In this document: positions 1 through 7,746 of the stretch, one piece after another
Layout: every line of letters starts with the position of its first letter
Position numbering within the stretch: position 1 is the stretch's first letter
Source of the DNA: Pseudomonadota bacterium
GTDB lineage: Bacteria; Pseudomonadota; Alphaproteobacteria; Rhizobiales; Xanthobacteraceae
Direction: 5' to 3'
Assembly: GCA_023404705.1 (NCBI GenBank)
Contig: JAEYAU010000060.1
Span: 1 to 12,143, forward strand
Length of the DNA: 12,143 nucleotides
Notes under the pieces: model-generated
Seen by the model: only the letters and a program-made list of their open reading frames with translations
What the model was told of the DNA's origin: nothing
The model's database searches: none
Translations under genes and position numbers: made by a program

Positions 1-1639
1 CGACCGTTGCGGGCGCGCCCGCGCGGATCTCGTCCATGAGCGCCGCGAGGCTCGCGTCATGACCGAACTCGACGCCGGACGAGTTGCGCCGCTGCGATCC
101 ATAGAGGTCGCGCGGCAGCGGCAGGCGCGGATGGCGCGCCTTTTCGGCATTCAGCACAGCGTCCTGCGGCCGCCGCAGGATCTCGGCGATGGGCACCGAC
201 GGATCGGCCGCCACCGACACGAAGGACGAGTTGGCGCCGTTCTCCAAGAGCCGGCGCACCAGATAGGCGAGCAGGTCGCGATGCCCGCCGACCGGCGCAT
301 AGACGCGGCAGGCCGCGCCGGGCTCGTCGCGCATCAGCTCCTCGTAGAGCGCCTCGCCCATGCCGTGCAGCCGCTGGAATTCGAAACCCGCGACACCACC
401 CGCCATCTCGATGACATTCGCGACCGTGAGCGCATTGTGGGTCGCGAACTGCGGATAGATGCGCGGCCGCGCCGCCAGCAGGGCCTTCACGCAGGCCATG
501 TAGCAGAGGTCGGTCATCGCCTTGCGCGTGAACACCGGATAGTCGGCGAGCCCGCGCTCCTGCGCGCGCTTGACCTCGGTGTCCCAATAGGCGCCCTTGA
601 CCAGGCGCACCATCAGCTTGCGGTCGAGCGCGCGCGCGACCTCGTGCACCCACTCGACCACATGCGGCGCCCGCTTCTGATAGGCCTGTACCGCGAGGCC
701 GAAGCCGTCCCATCCGGCGAGCGAGGGATCCGCCAGCACGGCCGCGAACACCTCAAGGCTGAGCTCGAGGCGATCCGCCTCCTCGGCATCGACCGTGAAA
801 TTGAGGTCGTAGCCCTTCGCTTTGCGCGCAAGCTCGAGCACCCGCGGCGTCAGCTCCGTCATCACGCGCTCGCGCGACACCGCCTCGAAGCGGGGATGCA
901 GCGCCGAGAGCTTCACCGAGATGCCAGGCCGCCCCGGCAGCGTGCCGGTGGCGCTGCGGCCGATCGCGTCGATCGCGTCCGCATAGGAGGCGAAATAGCG
1001 CTCCGCGTCGCGCGCGGTCCGCGCACCCTCACCCAGCATATCGAAAGAGTAGCGGAAATCAGGCTCGCTCTTCGCGCGCCGCAGCGCGTCGCCGATGGTG
1101 GTGCCGAGCACGAAATGCGAGCCGAGAAGCCGCATGGCTTGCCGCGTCGCGGTGCGCAGCGCCGGCAGGCCGAGCCGCTTGGCCAGACTATCCAGGATGT
1201 TCTCCGGGGTCTCGCCGGGCTGGATCAGCCGCGCCGAGATGCCGAGCGCCCAAGCCGAGGCCGAGACAAGCAGCGCCGTCGACTTCACCTCGTGATGCGA
1301 CCAGTCGCCGGCCGAGAGCTTGTCCTCAATCAGCCGGTCCGCCGTGAGCGTGTCGGGCACCCGCAGCAGCGCCTCGGCCAGCACCATCAGCGCGAGGCCC
1401 TCGCGGCTGGACAGGGAGTATTCGCGCAGGAAGTCCTCGATGCCGCCCAGCCCGCCCGTGCGGGCGCGGATCGCCTCCACCAAGCCCGTTGCGCGCACGT
1501 CGATCCGCTGTTCCGCCGCGCGATTGCGCGGCATCTCGGCGAGGAAGCGCTCGGCCAGCACCTCGTCTGCCTCCGCGAAGGGCGGGTTGAAGGGCGGAAG
1601 CGAGACCGCACCCTGCGTGGGGCGACGAACGGCAACCAT
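1..1639 (-). CDS. putA: Proline dehydrogenase / P5C dehydrogenase PutA, N-terminal 546 codons (runs off left edge)
   Basis: PutA oxidises proline to glutamate in two steps, first with an FAD-linked proline dehydrogenase (PRODH) and then with an NAD-linked P5C dehydrogenase. The visible part holds the N-terminal arm and domain linker (about 1-190) and the whole PRODH barrel (about 195-480), then enters the linker to the missing aldehyde dehydrogenase domain. Diagnostic stretches are SFDMLGEGART (198-208), ISVKLSALHPRF (240-251, Lys243), FTVDAEEADRLELSL (281-295, Asp284), LVKGAYWDTE (346-355), and RVYAPVG followed by LVRRLLENG (Tyr447, Arg462, Arg463), which match the proline-binding residues of characterised PutAs. 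There is no N-terminal ribbon-helix-helix domain, so this is the short bifunctional type (about 1000 residues, as in Bradyrhizobium) that does not bind DNA. The ATG at 1637-1639 has a GGAGA Shine-Dalgarno 6 bases upstream and no earlier in-frame start nearby. The gene is divergent from the ABC importer. No stop is reached in the window. The family call is near certain; the second domain is inferred. Confidence 0.96.
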   Translation of the reverse strand, partial: MVAVRRPTQGAVSLPPFNPPFAEADEVLAERFLAEMPRNRAAEQRIDVRATGLVEAIRARTGGLGGIEDFLREYSLSSREGLALMVLAEALLRVPDTLTADRLIEDKLSAGDWSHHEVKSTALLVSASAWALGISARLIQPGETPENILDSLAKRLGLPALRTATRQAMRLLGSHFVLGTTIGDALRRAKSEPDFRYSFDMLGEGARTARDAERYFASYADAIDAIGRSATGTLPGRPGISVKLSALHPRFEAVSRERVMTELTPRVLELARKAKGYDLNFTVDAEEADRLELSLEVFAAVLADPSLAGWDGFGLAVQAYQKRAPHVVEWVHEVARALDRKLMVRLVKGAYWDTEVKRAQERGLADYPVFTRKAMTDLCYMACVKALLAARPRIYPQFATHNALTVANVIEMAGGVAGFEFQRLHGMGEALYEELMRDEPGAACRVYAPVGGHRDLLAYLVRRLLENGANSSFVSVAADPSVPIAEILRRPQDAVLNAEKARHPRLPLPRDLYGSQRRNSSGVEFGHDASLAALMDEIRAGAPATV

Positions 1640-1645
1640 TGGCGG

Positions 1646-1650
1646 TCTCC
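1646..1650 (-). promoter_or_regulatory. Ribosome binding site of putA
   Basis: GGAGA on the minus strand lies 6 bases before the putA ATG. It supports that start over any alternative, since no in-frame ATG, GTG or TTG occurs just upstream. Confidence 0.7.
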
Positions 1651-1742
1651 GAATGAGGGCTCGGCATGTAGCATCGCAATCCGTGACGCGTGTCAATTCA
1701 TGGACCACAGGCGCGTCGGGCGAGCCCTGCCGACGGTCGCCC

Positions 1743-1789
1743 GATCATGCCCGATCGTGCGGCAAGCTGCCGCGCCATTAGGCATGATC
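1743..1789. repeat. Nested inverted repeat (outer 9-bp arms, inner 6-bp stem)
   Basis: The outer arms GATCATGCC (1743-1751) and GGCATGATC (1781-1789) are perfect complements. Inside them GCGGCA (1759-1764) and TGCCGC (1768-1773) form a second stem with the 3-base loop AGC. The left outer arm also overlaps a near-perfect tandem 10-mer, CCCGATCATG / CCCGATCGTG (1740-1759). The inner dyad is centred about 61 bases upstream of the transcription start predicted from the sigma-54 candidate, and about 127 bases upstream of the putA start codon. It could be an activator site, a site for a putA regulator, or a transcript hairpin; the sequence does not decide. Confidence 0.6.
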
Positions 1790-1800
1790 CACCAGGAAAT

Positions 1801-1816
1801 TGGCTCTTGCCTTGCA
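1801..1816 (+). promoter_or_regulatory. Candidate sigma-54 (RpoN) -24/-12 promoter of the ABC importer
   Basis: TGGCTC-N5-TTGCA, preceded by T, matches the known sigma-54 consensus TGGCAC-N5-TTGCA at 10 of 11 defined positions. The invariant GG (1802-1803) and GC (1814-1815) are 12 bases apart, as required. Transcription would start near 1827, leaving a leader of about 140 bases before the binding-protein ATG. Such promoters need an enhancer-binding activator (for example NtrC). No NtrC-type site was recognised, but the dyad at 1759-1773 lies upstream at a plausible distance. The match is read directly; function is inferred. Confidence 0.5.
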
Positions 1817-1837
1817 CTTTCAAGCGGCATGCTCTTT

Positions 1838-1863
1838 GCTGTTGCAACACGGACGCTGTTGCA
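1838..1863. repeat. Direct repeat GCTGTTGCA x2 with embedded palindrome
   Basis: GCTGTTGCA occurs at 1838-1846 and again at 1855-1863, a 17-base offset. The first copy runs into TGTTGCAACA (1840-1849), a perfect 10-base palindrome. It sits just downstream of the start site predicted from the sigma-54 candidate, in the untranslated leader, where a repressor operator could act. No regulator is assigned. Confidence 0.45.
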
Positions 1864-1952
1864 GCGCGAGAGCATCGCGGCACCGGCAATTTCCACAATC
1901 CGGCACAAAGACTCCGCGGGTGGCGGGCGGAGCCAGTCGGCAGGTTCTTGAG

Positions 1953-1958
1953 AAAGGA
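1953..1958 (+). promoter_or_regulatory. Ribosome binding site of the binding-protein gene
   Basis: AAAGGA ends 8 bases before the ATG at 1967, ordinary spacing, and fixes the start at the beginning of an obvious signal peptide. Confidence 0.65.
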
Positions 1959-1966
1959 ACGGGTAG

Positions 1967-2998
1967 ATGAGCTTTCTGACTTTGCACCGGCTCGGCCGGG
2001 CCGGCCTCGTTCTTGCCGCCATCCTGGGCGCGGGCGGCAGCGCCGCCGCACAGACCTCCGTCAAGTTCACGCTGGACTGGAAGTTCGAAGGCCCGGCCGC
2101 ACCCTTCGTGGTCGCGATCGACAAGGGCTACTTCAAGGCCGAAGGCCTGGACGTGACCATCGACACCGCCGGCGGCTCGCTCGAGCCGCTCAACCGCGTG
2201 GCGTCCGGCACCTATGACATGGGCTTCGGCGACATCAACTCGCTGATCAAGTTCCGCGACCAGAACCCGAGCGTGCCGATCAAGGCCGTGTTCATGGTCT
2301 ACAACAAGCCGCCCTTCTCGATCGTCGGGCGCAAGAGCCGCGGCGTCACCAAGCCCAAGGACCTGGAAGGCAAGAAGCTCGGCGCTCCGCCGCCCGACGG
2401 CGCCTATGCGCAGTGGCCGATCTTCGTGAAGGCGAACGAGATCGACGCCTCGAAGGTGCAGATCGTCAGCGTCGGCTTCCCGGTGCGCGAGCCGATGCTG
2501 GCCGCCGGCGAGGTGGACGCGATCACAGGCTTCTCGTTCTCGTCCTACATCAACCTGAAGGACCGCGGCGTGCCGGCCGACGACATCACGGTGCTGCTGA
2601 TGTCGGACTACGGCGTCAATCTCTACGGCAACGCCATCATGGTGAACCCGAAATTCGCGGCCGAGAAGCCGGAGGCCGTGAAGGCCTTCCTGCGCGCCTT
2701 CGTGAAGGGCTTGAGGGAGACCGTCGCGAACCCCTCCTCTTCGGTCGACTCGGTCATCAAGCGCAACGACGTCGCCAAGAAGGCGACCGAGCTCGAGCGT
2801 CTCCAGATCGCGCTCAAGGACAACATCCTCACGCCCGAGGTGAAGCAGAACGGCTTCGGCGGCATCGAGGAAGCGCGCCTCGACAAGGCGATCGAGCAGA
2901 TCGGCCTCACCTACAAGTTCAAGGCCGAGCCGCCCAAGGCCGGCGACGTGTTCGATTCCTCGTTCCTGCCGCCGGCCGCCGAGCGCAAGGCGAATTGA
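1967..2998 (+). CDS. ABC importer periplasmic substrate-binding protein (NMT1/THI5-like, nitrate/sulfonate/taurine class)
   Basis: This 343-residue protein is the solute-capturing subunit of the importer encoded by the next two genes. Residues 1-28 are a Sec signal peptide: a basic start, hydrophobic GLVLAAILGAGG, and likely cleavage after SAAA (25-28). The mature part opens with VKFTLDWKFEG (32-42) and AIDKGYFKAEGLDVTI (50-65), the usual beginning of the NMT1/THI5/SsuA fold. It continues with the domain-1 hinge stretch YDMGFGDINSLIKF (83-96), KPKDLEGKKLGAP (129-141) and the domain-2 segment MLAAGEVDAITGFSF (177-191). Length and layout fit the family. It lacks the exact pyrimidine-binding signature of ThiY, so thiamine-precursor transport is not supported. 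Taurine, alkanesulfonate, nitrate, aromatic sulfonate and other small organic ligands remain possible. It is the first gene of the operon, behind a candidate sigma-54 promoter. The class is solid; the ligand is unknown. Confidence 0.9.
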   Translation: MSFLTLHRLGRAGLVLAAILGAGGSAAAQTSVKFTLDWKFEGPAAPFVVAIDKGYFKAEGLDVTIDTAGGSLEPLNRVASGTYDMGFGDINSLIKFRDQNPSVPIKAVFMVYNKPPFSIVGRKSRGVTKPKDLEGKKLGAPPPDGAYAQWPIFVKANEIDASKVQIVSVGFPVREPMLAAGEVDAITGFSFSSYINLKDRGVPADDITVLLMSDYGVNLYGNAIMVNPKFAAEKPEAVKAFLRAFVKGLRETVANPSSSVDSVIKRNDVAKKATELERLQIALKDNILTPEVKQNGFGGIEEARLDKAIEQIGLTYKFKAEPPKAGDVFDSSFLPPAAERKAN

Positions 2999-3010
2999 AC
3001 TCCAAGGGGC

Positions 3011-3802
3011 GTGGCTGACTTGACTGCGTTCGTTGCCCTCGAGGGGGTCAGTCACGCCTATGGCGGCGCGGGCGGTACGCTCGCGGTCGATGGCCTGACG
3101 ATCCGCGTGAACCGTGGCGAGTTCGCCGCGGTGGTCGGCCCGTCCGGCTGCGGCAAGTCCACCCTGATGAAGCTCGCGACCGGGCTGCAGTTTCCCATGA
3201 CGGGAAGCGTTGCTGTCGCGGGCCAGGCGGTCACGCAGCCCGTCAAGATCGCCGGCATGGCGTTCCAGGCGCCGACGCTGCTGCCCTGGCGCACCACCCT
3301 CGAGAACCTGCTGCTGCCGCTCGAGATCGTCCAGCCGCACCGCGGTAAGCTTCGCCGCGAGAAGCAGAACTACATCGCCAAGGCCGAGGCCCTGCTCGCC
3401 TCCGTCGGGCTCGGCGGCTTCGGCGAGAAATATCCCTGGCAGCTCTCCGGCGGCATGCAGCAGCGCGCCTCGCTCTGCCGCGCGCTGATCCACGAGCCCG
3501 CGCTGCTGATGCTCGACGAGCCTTTCGCGGCGCTCGACGCCTTCACGCGCGAGGAGCTCTGGTGCGTGATCCGCGACCTGCATGCGGCGCGAAATATCAC
3601 CGTCATTCTGGTCACCCACGACCTGCGTGAGGCCGTGTTTCTCGCCGACCGGGTCTTCGTGATGTCGGCGCGCCCCGGCCGCGTGCTCTCCGAACGCGTC
3701 ATCGACCTGCCGCGCCCGCGCGACCTCGACGTGACCTTCACGCCGGGCTTCCAGGCCATCGTGCACGAGCTGCGCGACCAGATCGTGAAGGCGCGGCAAT
3801 GA
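3011..3802 (+). CDS. ABC importer ATP-binding protein (SsuB/TauB/NrtD-like)
   Basis: This cytoplasmic ATPase (263 residues from the GTG) drives the importer. All nucleotide-binding motifs are intact: Walker A GPSGCGKST (43-51), Q-loop Gln86 in AFQAPTLLPWRT, signature LSGGMQQR (145-152), Walker B ALLMLDE (164-170), D-loop AALD, and H-loop His203 in VTHDLREAV. The LLPWRT segment after the Q-loop and the THDLREAVFLADR stretch are typical of the nitrate/sulfonate/taurine importer group. The start is uncertain. GTG at 3011 has AAGGGG (3004-3009) only 1 base away, too close to serve it, whereas the in-frame TTG at 3020 has the same element at a normal 10-base distance. The true protein may therefore be 260 residues. 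The stop overlaps the permease start as ATGA (3799-3802), indicating translational coupling. Confidence 0.94.
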   Translation: MADLTAFVALEGVSHAYGGAGGTLAVDGLTIRVNRGEFAAVVGPSGCGKSTLMKLATGLQFPMTGSVAVAGQAVTQPVKIAGMAFQAPTLLPWRTTLENLLLPLEIVQPHRGKLRREKQNYIAKAEALLASVGLGGFGEKYPWQLSGGMQQRASLCRALIHEPALLMLDEPFAALDAFTREELWCVIRDLHAARNITVILVTHDLREAVFLADRVFVMSARPGRVLSERVIDLPRPRDLDVTFTPGFQAIVHELRDQIVKARQ

Positions 3803-4572
3803 ACGCGCCCTCGCTCATGGTCCGACTCGCGCCCTGGCTGTTCACGGTCGTCTTCCTGCTGTTCTGGGAAGCCGTCGTGTGGATCTTCAAGATCCCGCAG
3901 TTCTTCCTGCCGCCGCCGAGCACGATCGCGCAGGCCATGGTGGAATACTGGCCCGCGATCTATCGCAACTCGCTGTTCACGCTCTCGACCACGGCGCTAG
4001 GTTTCGCGCTCGCGGTCGGCTTCGGCCTGCTGCTCGGCCTCGTGATCGGTTGGTCGCGCACCATCTATGCGGGCCTCTATCCGCTGATGATCGGCTTCAA
4101 CGCGATCCCCAAGGTCGCCGTCGTGCCGATCCTGGTGCTCTGGTTCGGCATCGGCTTCGTGCCGGCGGTGCTCACCGCCTTCCTGATCTCGTTCTTCCCC
4201 ATCGTCGTGAACGTCGCGACCGGGCTCGCCACCATCGAGCCCGAGCTCGAGGACGTGCTCAAGGCGCTCGGCGCCTCCAAGCTCGATATCATGCGCAAGG
4301 TCGGCATTCCGCGCGCCCTGCCCTACTTCTTCGGCTCGCTGAAGATCGCGATCACGCTCGCCTTCGTCGGTTCGGTGATCTCGGAGACCATCGCGTCCAA
4401 CACCGGCATCGGCAACCTGATGCTGCAGGCCCAGGCCCAGTTCCAGGTGCCCCTGATCTTCGCCGGGCTGATCGCGCTCGCGGTCCTGGGCATCGTGATG
4501 TACTGGGCCATGGCGGTCCTGGAGACGCGGATGACCGGCTGGGCGCACCGCTCCGGATTTGCCCAGGGCTAG
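3799..4572 (+). CDS. ABC importer inner-membrane permease (SsuC/TauC-like)
   Basis: This 257-residue integral membrane protein forms the translocation path of the importer. Hydrophobic segments near 12-30, 62-86, 105-120, 121-142, 183-200 and 216-241 fit the six-helix plan of the SsuC/TauC/NrtB family. The cytoplasmic EAA loop that docks on the ATPase is at about 148-175, with ALGASKLDIMRKVGIPRALP (156-175) carrying the conserved Gly and the IPxALP end. The stretch QFFLPPPSTIAQAM (34-47) after the first helix is a usual mark of the family. The ATG overlaps the ATPase stop by 4 bases and no separate Shine-Dalgarno is needed. One permease gene implies a homodimer with two copies of the ATPase. 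No terminator-like hairpin was seen after the TAG at 4570-4572. Confidence 0.94.
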   Translation: MNAPSLMVRLAPWLFTVVFLLFWEAVVWIFKIPQFFLPPPSTIAQAMVEYWPAIYRNSLFTLSTTALGFALAVGFGLLLGLVIGWSRTIYAGLYPLMIGFNAIPKVAVVPILVLWFGIGFVPAVLTAFLISFFPIVVNVATGLATIEPELEDVLKALGASKLDIMRKVGIPRALPYFFGSLKIAITLAFVGSVISETIASNTGIGNLMLQAQAQFQVPLIFAGLIALAVLGIVMYWAMAVLETRMTGWAHRSGFAQG

Positions 4573-4652
4573 GCCCGACGTAGCGATTCTCCCGCCCTTG
4601 CGGCGCGATTCCCGGCGGAGCAGTGTACCCGACCGATTCCGGGGATTCGTGG

Positions 4653-6548
<1,896 letters not shown>

Positions 6549-6550
6549 CT

Positions 6551-7402
6551 CTAAGCTTCGCCCGCCTCGATCGCCTGCGCGAGCAAGCCGGCGAGTTCGT
6601 CTATGTCGCTGCGCTGCAGGCCTTCGCGCACGAGAACCGCGCCGGAATAGTCACGCAGCTTCGGCGCATCTCCGTTCAGCAGCACGAGGCCGCTCGCCTG
6701 CACGTGCCGGCGCGCGAGACAGGCTATGCCGAGCCCTGACGCCACGGCGCCGACGACGCCCGGCAGGCTTCGGCCCACATAGACCACGTCATAGGCGTAG
6801 CCCGCCTGCTGCAGGGCCGCGACCGCGATGCGGCCCGTGAGACTGCTTTCGCCGAGCGTGACCAGCGGCACCTGCGCGCCGAAGCCGCCCGGCTTGGCCG
6901 CGGCCCAGACCGCCGTCTCGCGCCAGATGTGCTTCGCCGATGCCATCTCGGCCGTGTCGGACACCGCCACCACCAGATCGCAGTCGCCACGCTCGAGATC
7001 ACGCAGCAGCGTGTCCGAAAACGCGACATTGACCTGGAAGCGTAGCTGCGGATGGCGAGCGCGAAACTGCGCCAGTGCTTTCAGCGCGGGTCCGTCCACA
7101 TAGTCGGCCGTGAGGCCGATGCGGATCCGGTCGGCGGCGCCGCCGGCCGTCGCATCGAGGATCTGGTCATTGATCGCAAGCAGGCGCCGGGCATGATTGA
7201 CCACCACGGCGCCTTTGGTCGTGAGCGTGACGCCGGGCGCACTCTTGTCGAGCAGCTCACCGCCGAGCATCGTTTGCAGGCGCTTGATTTGCGCGCTGAC
7301 GGCGGGCTGGGTGACACCGAGCGTCTGCGCGGCGCGCGTGAAACTGCGCAGATCTACAACTGCTACAAGGGTGCGGAGCAGTTCGGTCGGAATATTGATC
7401 AT
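6551..7402 (-). CDS. LysR-family transcriptional regulator
   Basis: This 283-residue regulator has the classic N-terminal winged helix-turn-helix at about 3-62. The core is RSFTRAAQTLGVTQPAVSAQ (19-38), followed by IKRLQTMLGGELLDKS and a wing ending LTTKG. An effector-binding periplasmic-protein-like domain covers about 91-283, beginning DRIRIGLTADYVDG and including ERGDCDLVVAVSD (137-149). The length is slightly short of the usual 290-310, but both domains look whole. It is transcribed away from the ABC exporter across a 344-base region, the normal arrangement for a LysR protein controlling its divergent neighbour. Its stop (TAG, 6551-6553) is 2 bases from the kinase stop. An AAAGG lies only 1 base before the ATG at 7400-7402, so the ribosome binding site is poor, yet no better in-frame start was found. 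The effector is unknown. Confidence 0.93.
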   Translation of the reverse strand: MINIPTELLRTLVAVVDLRSFTRAAQTLGVTQPAVSAQIKRLQTMLGGELLDKSAPGVTLTTKGAVVVNHARRLLAINDQILDATAGGAADRIRIGLTADYVDGPALKALAQFRARHPQLRFQVNVAFSDTLLRDLERGDCDLVVAVSDTAEMASAKHIWRETAVWAAAKPGGFGAQVPLVTLGESSLTGRIAVAALQQAGYAYDVVYVGRSLPGVVGAVASGLGIACLARRHVQASGLVLLNGDAPKLRDYSGAVLVREGLQRSDIDELAGLLAQAIEAGEA

Positions 7403-7436
7403 GCCTTTGGCTCGCGTCCGCCCCTGTCGACGCGGC

Positions 7437-7451
7437 GTCCAGGTCCTGGAC
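7437..7451. promoter_or_regulatory. 15-bp perfect dyad (GTCCAGG-T-CCTGGAC), operator candidate
   Basis: Seven-base arms GTCCAGG and CCTGGAC flank a single T. The dyad lies 35 bases upstream of the LysR start codon, where an autoregulatory operator could sit. It is not the usual T-N11-A shape of LysR boxes, so the binding protein, if any, is open. Confidence 0.4.
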
Positions 7452-7691
7452 CCCGTAGTGGCATCGTGCGCGCTGGCCCCCGGCGCGCTATCTACAAGCG
7501 AACAATGCCAAATTGCAGTCCTAAGCGGTACATTACTCGGTTCGGGCCGGCAACGGGAATGAGTCCAGATTGGAGACTAAATCGGTCGTTCGTAACTAAT
7601 GGTATTTTTATAGGGTCGACAATTGATTGTTCGCCGCCTCTGCCCTTGGTCGCCACCACTCGCGCGTGTCGCCGAACTCTTGATCGGCTCA

Positions 7692-7704
7692 TGCATCCGA
7701 TGCA
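7692..7704. promoter_or_regulatory. 13-bp perfect dyad (TGCATC-C-GATGCA), operator candidate
   Basis: Six-base arms TGCATC and GATGCA flank a single C. It ends 42 bases before the exporter start codon, a position that would overlap or lie next to its promoter. CCGAT within it is also complemented by ATCGG at 7721-7725. Confidence 0.4.
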
Positions 7705-7746
7705 CAGGCTTTGCGTTAGTATCGGTCCGCAACGCTCGCCCACCCC

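Larger units (their letters stand above)
1640..1966. other. Divergent intergenic region between putA and the ABC importer
   Basis: These 327 bases hold no convincing gene. The left half is GC-rich and contains a nested inverted repeat (1743-1789). The right half is less GC-rich and contains a sigma-54-like promoter (1801-1816), a 10-base palindrome and a 9-base direct repeat (1838-1863), and the binding protein's Shine-Dalgarno. Long reading frames crossing the region on either strand are continuations of shadow frames from the flanking high-GC genes. No clear promoter for putA was recognised. Confidence 0.75.
7403..7746. other. Divergent intergenic region between the LysR gene and the ABC exporter
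   Basis: These 344 bases carry no supported gene. The central part (about 7500-7640) is distinctly richer in A and T than the flanking genes, as expected of a promoter region. It contains TTGGAG-N17-TAACTA (7570-7598) on the plus strand, a weak promoter-like pair not called here. Two perfect dyads lie near the ends (7437-7451 and 7692-7704). The exporter start codon has no recognisable Shine-Dalgarno before it. A 232-codon frame crossing the region is a shadow of the LysR gene. Confidence 0.75.

Noticed and set aside
1812..1840. TTGCAC-N17-TTTGCT as a sigma-70 promoter
   Set aside because: The -10 element is weak and the -35 overlaps the better sigma-54 match, so it was not called separately.
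59..1951. A 630-codon plus-strand open frame opposite putA
   Set aside because: It is Arg/His-rich, matches no recognised family, and lies antisense to an unmistakable PutA. High G+C content keeps such shadow frames open.
1967..2998. Assignment of the binding protein as ThiY (thiamine precursor uptake)
   Set aside because: It has LDW at the N terminus but not the rest of the ThiY pyrimidine-binding signature, and no thiamine genes or riboswitch are nearby.
1820..3799. A 659-codon minus-strand frame opposite the importer genes
   Set aside because: It covers three well-supported genes on the other strand, has shadow-frame composition (Arg, His, Ala, Asp), and lacks any motif.
4583..4611. GCGATTC direct repeat in the permease-kinase gap
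   Set aside because: A 7-base repeat in GC-rich sequence with no dyad; likely chance.
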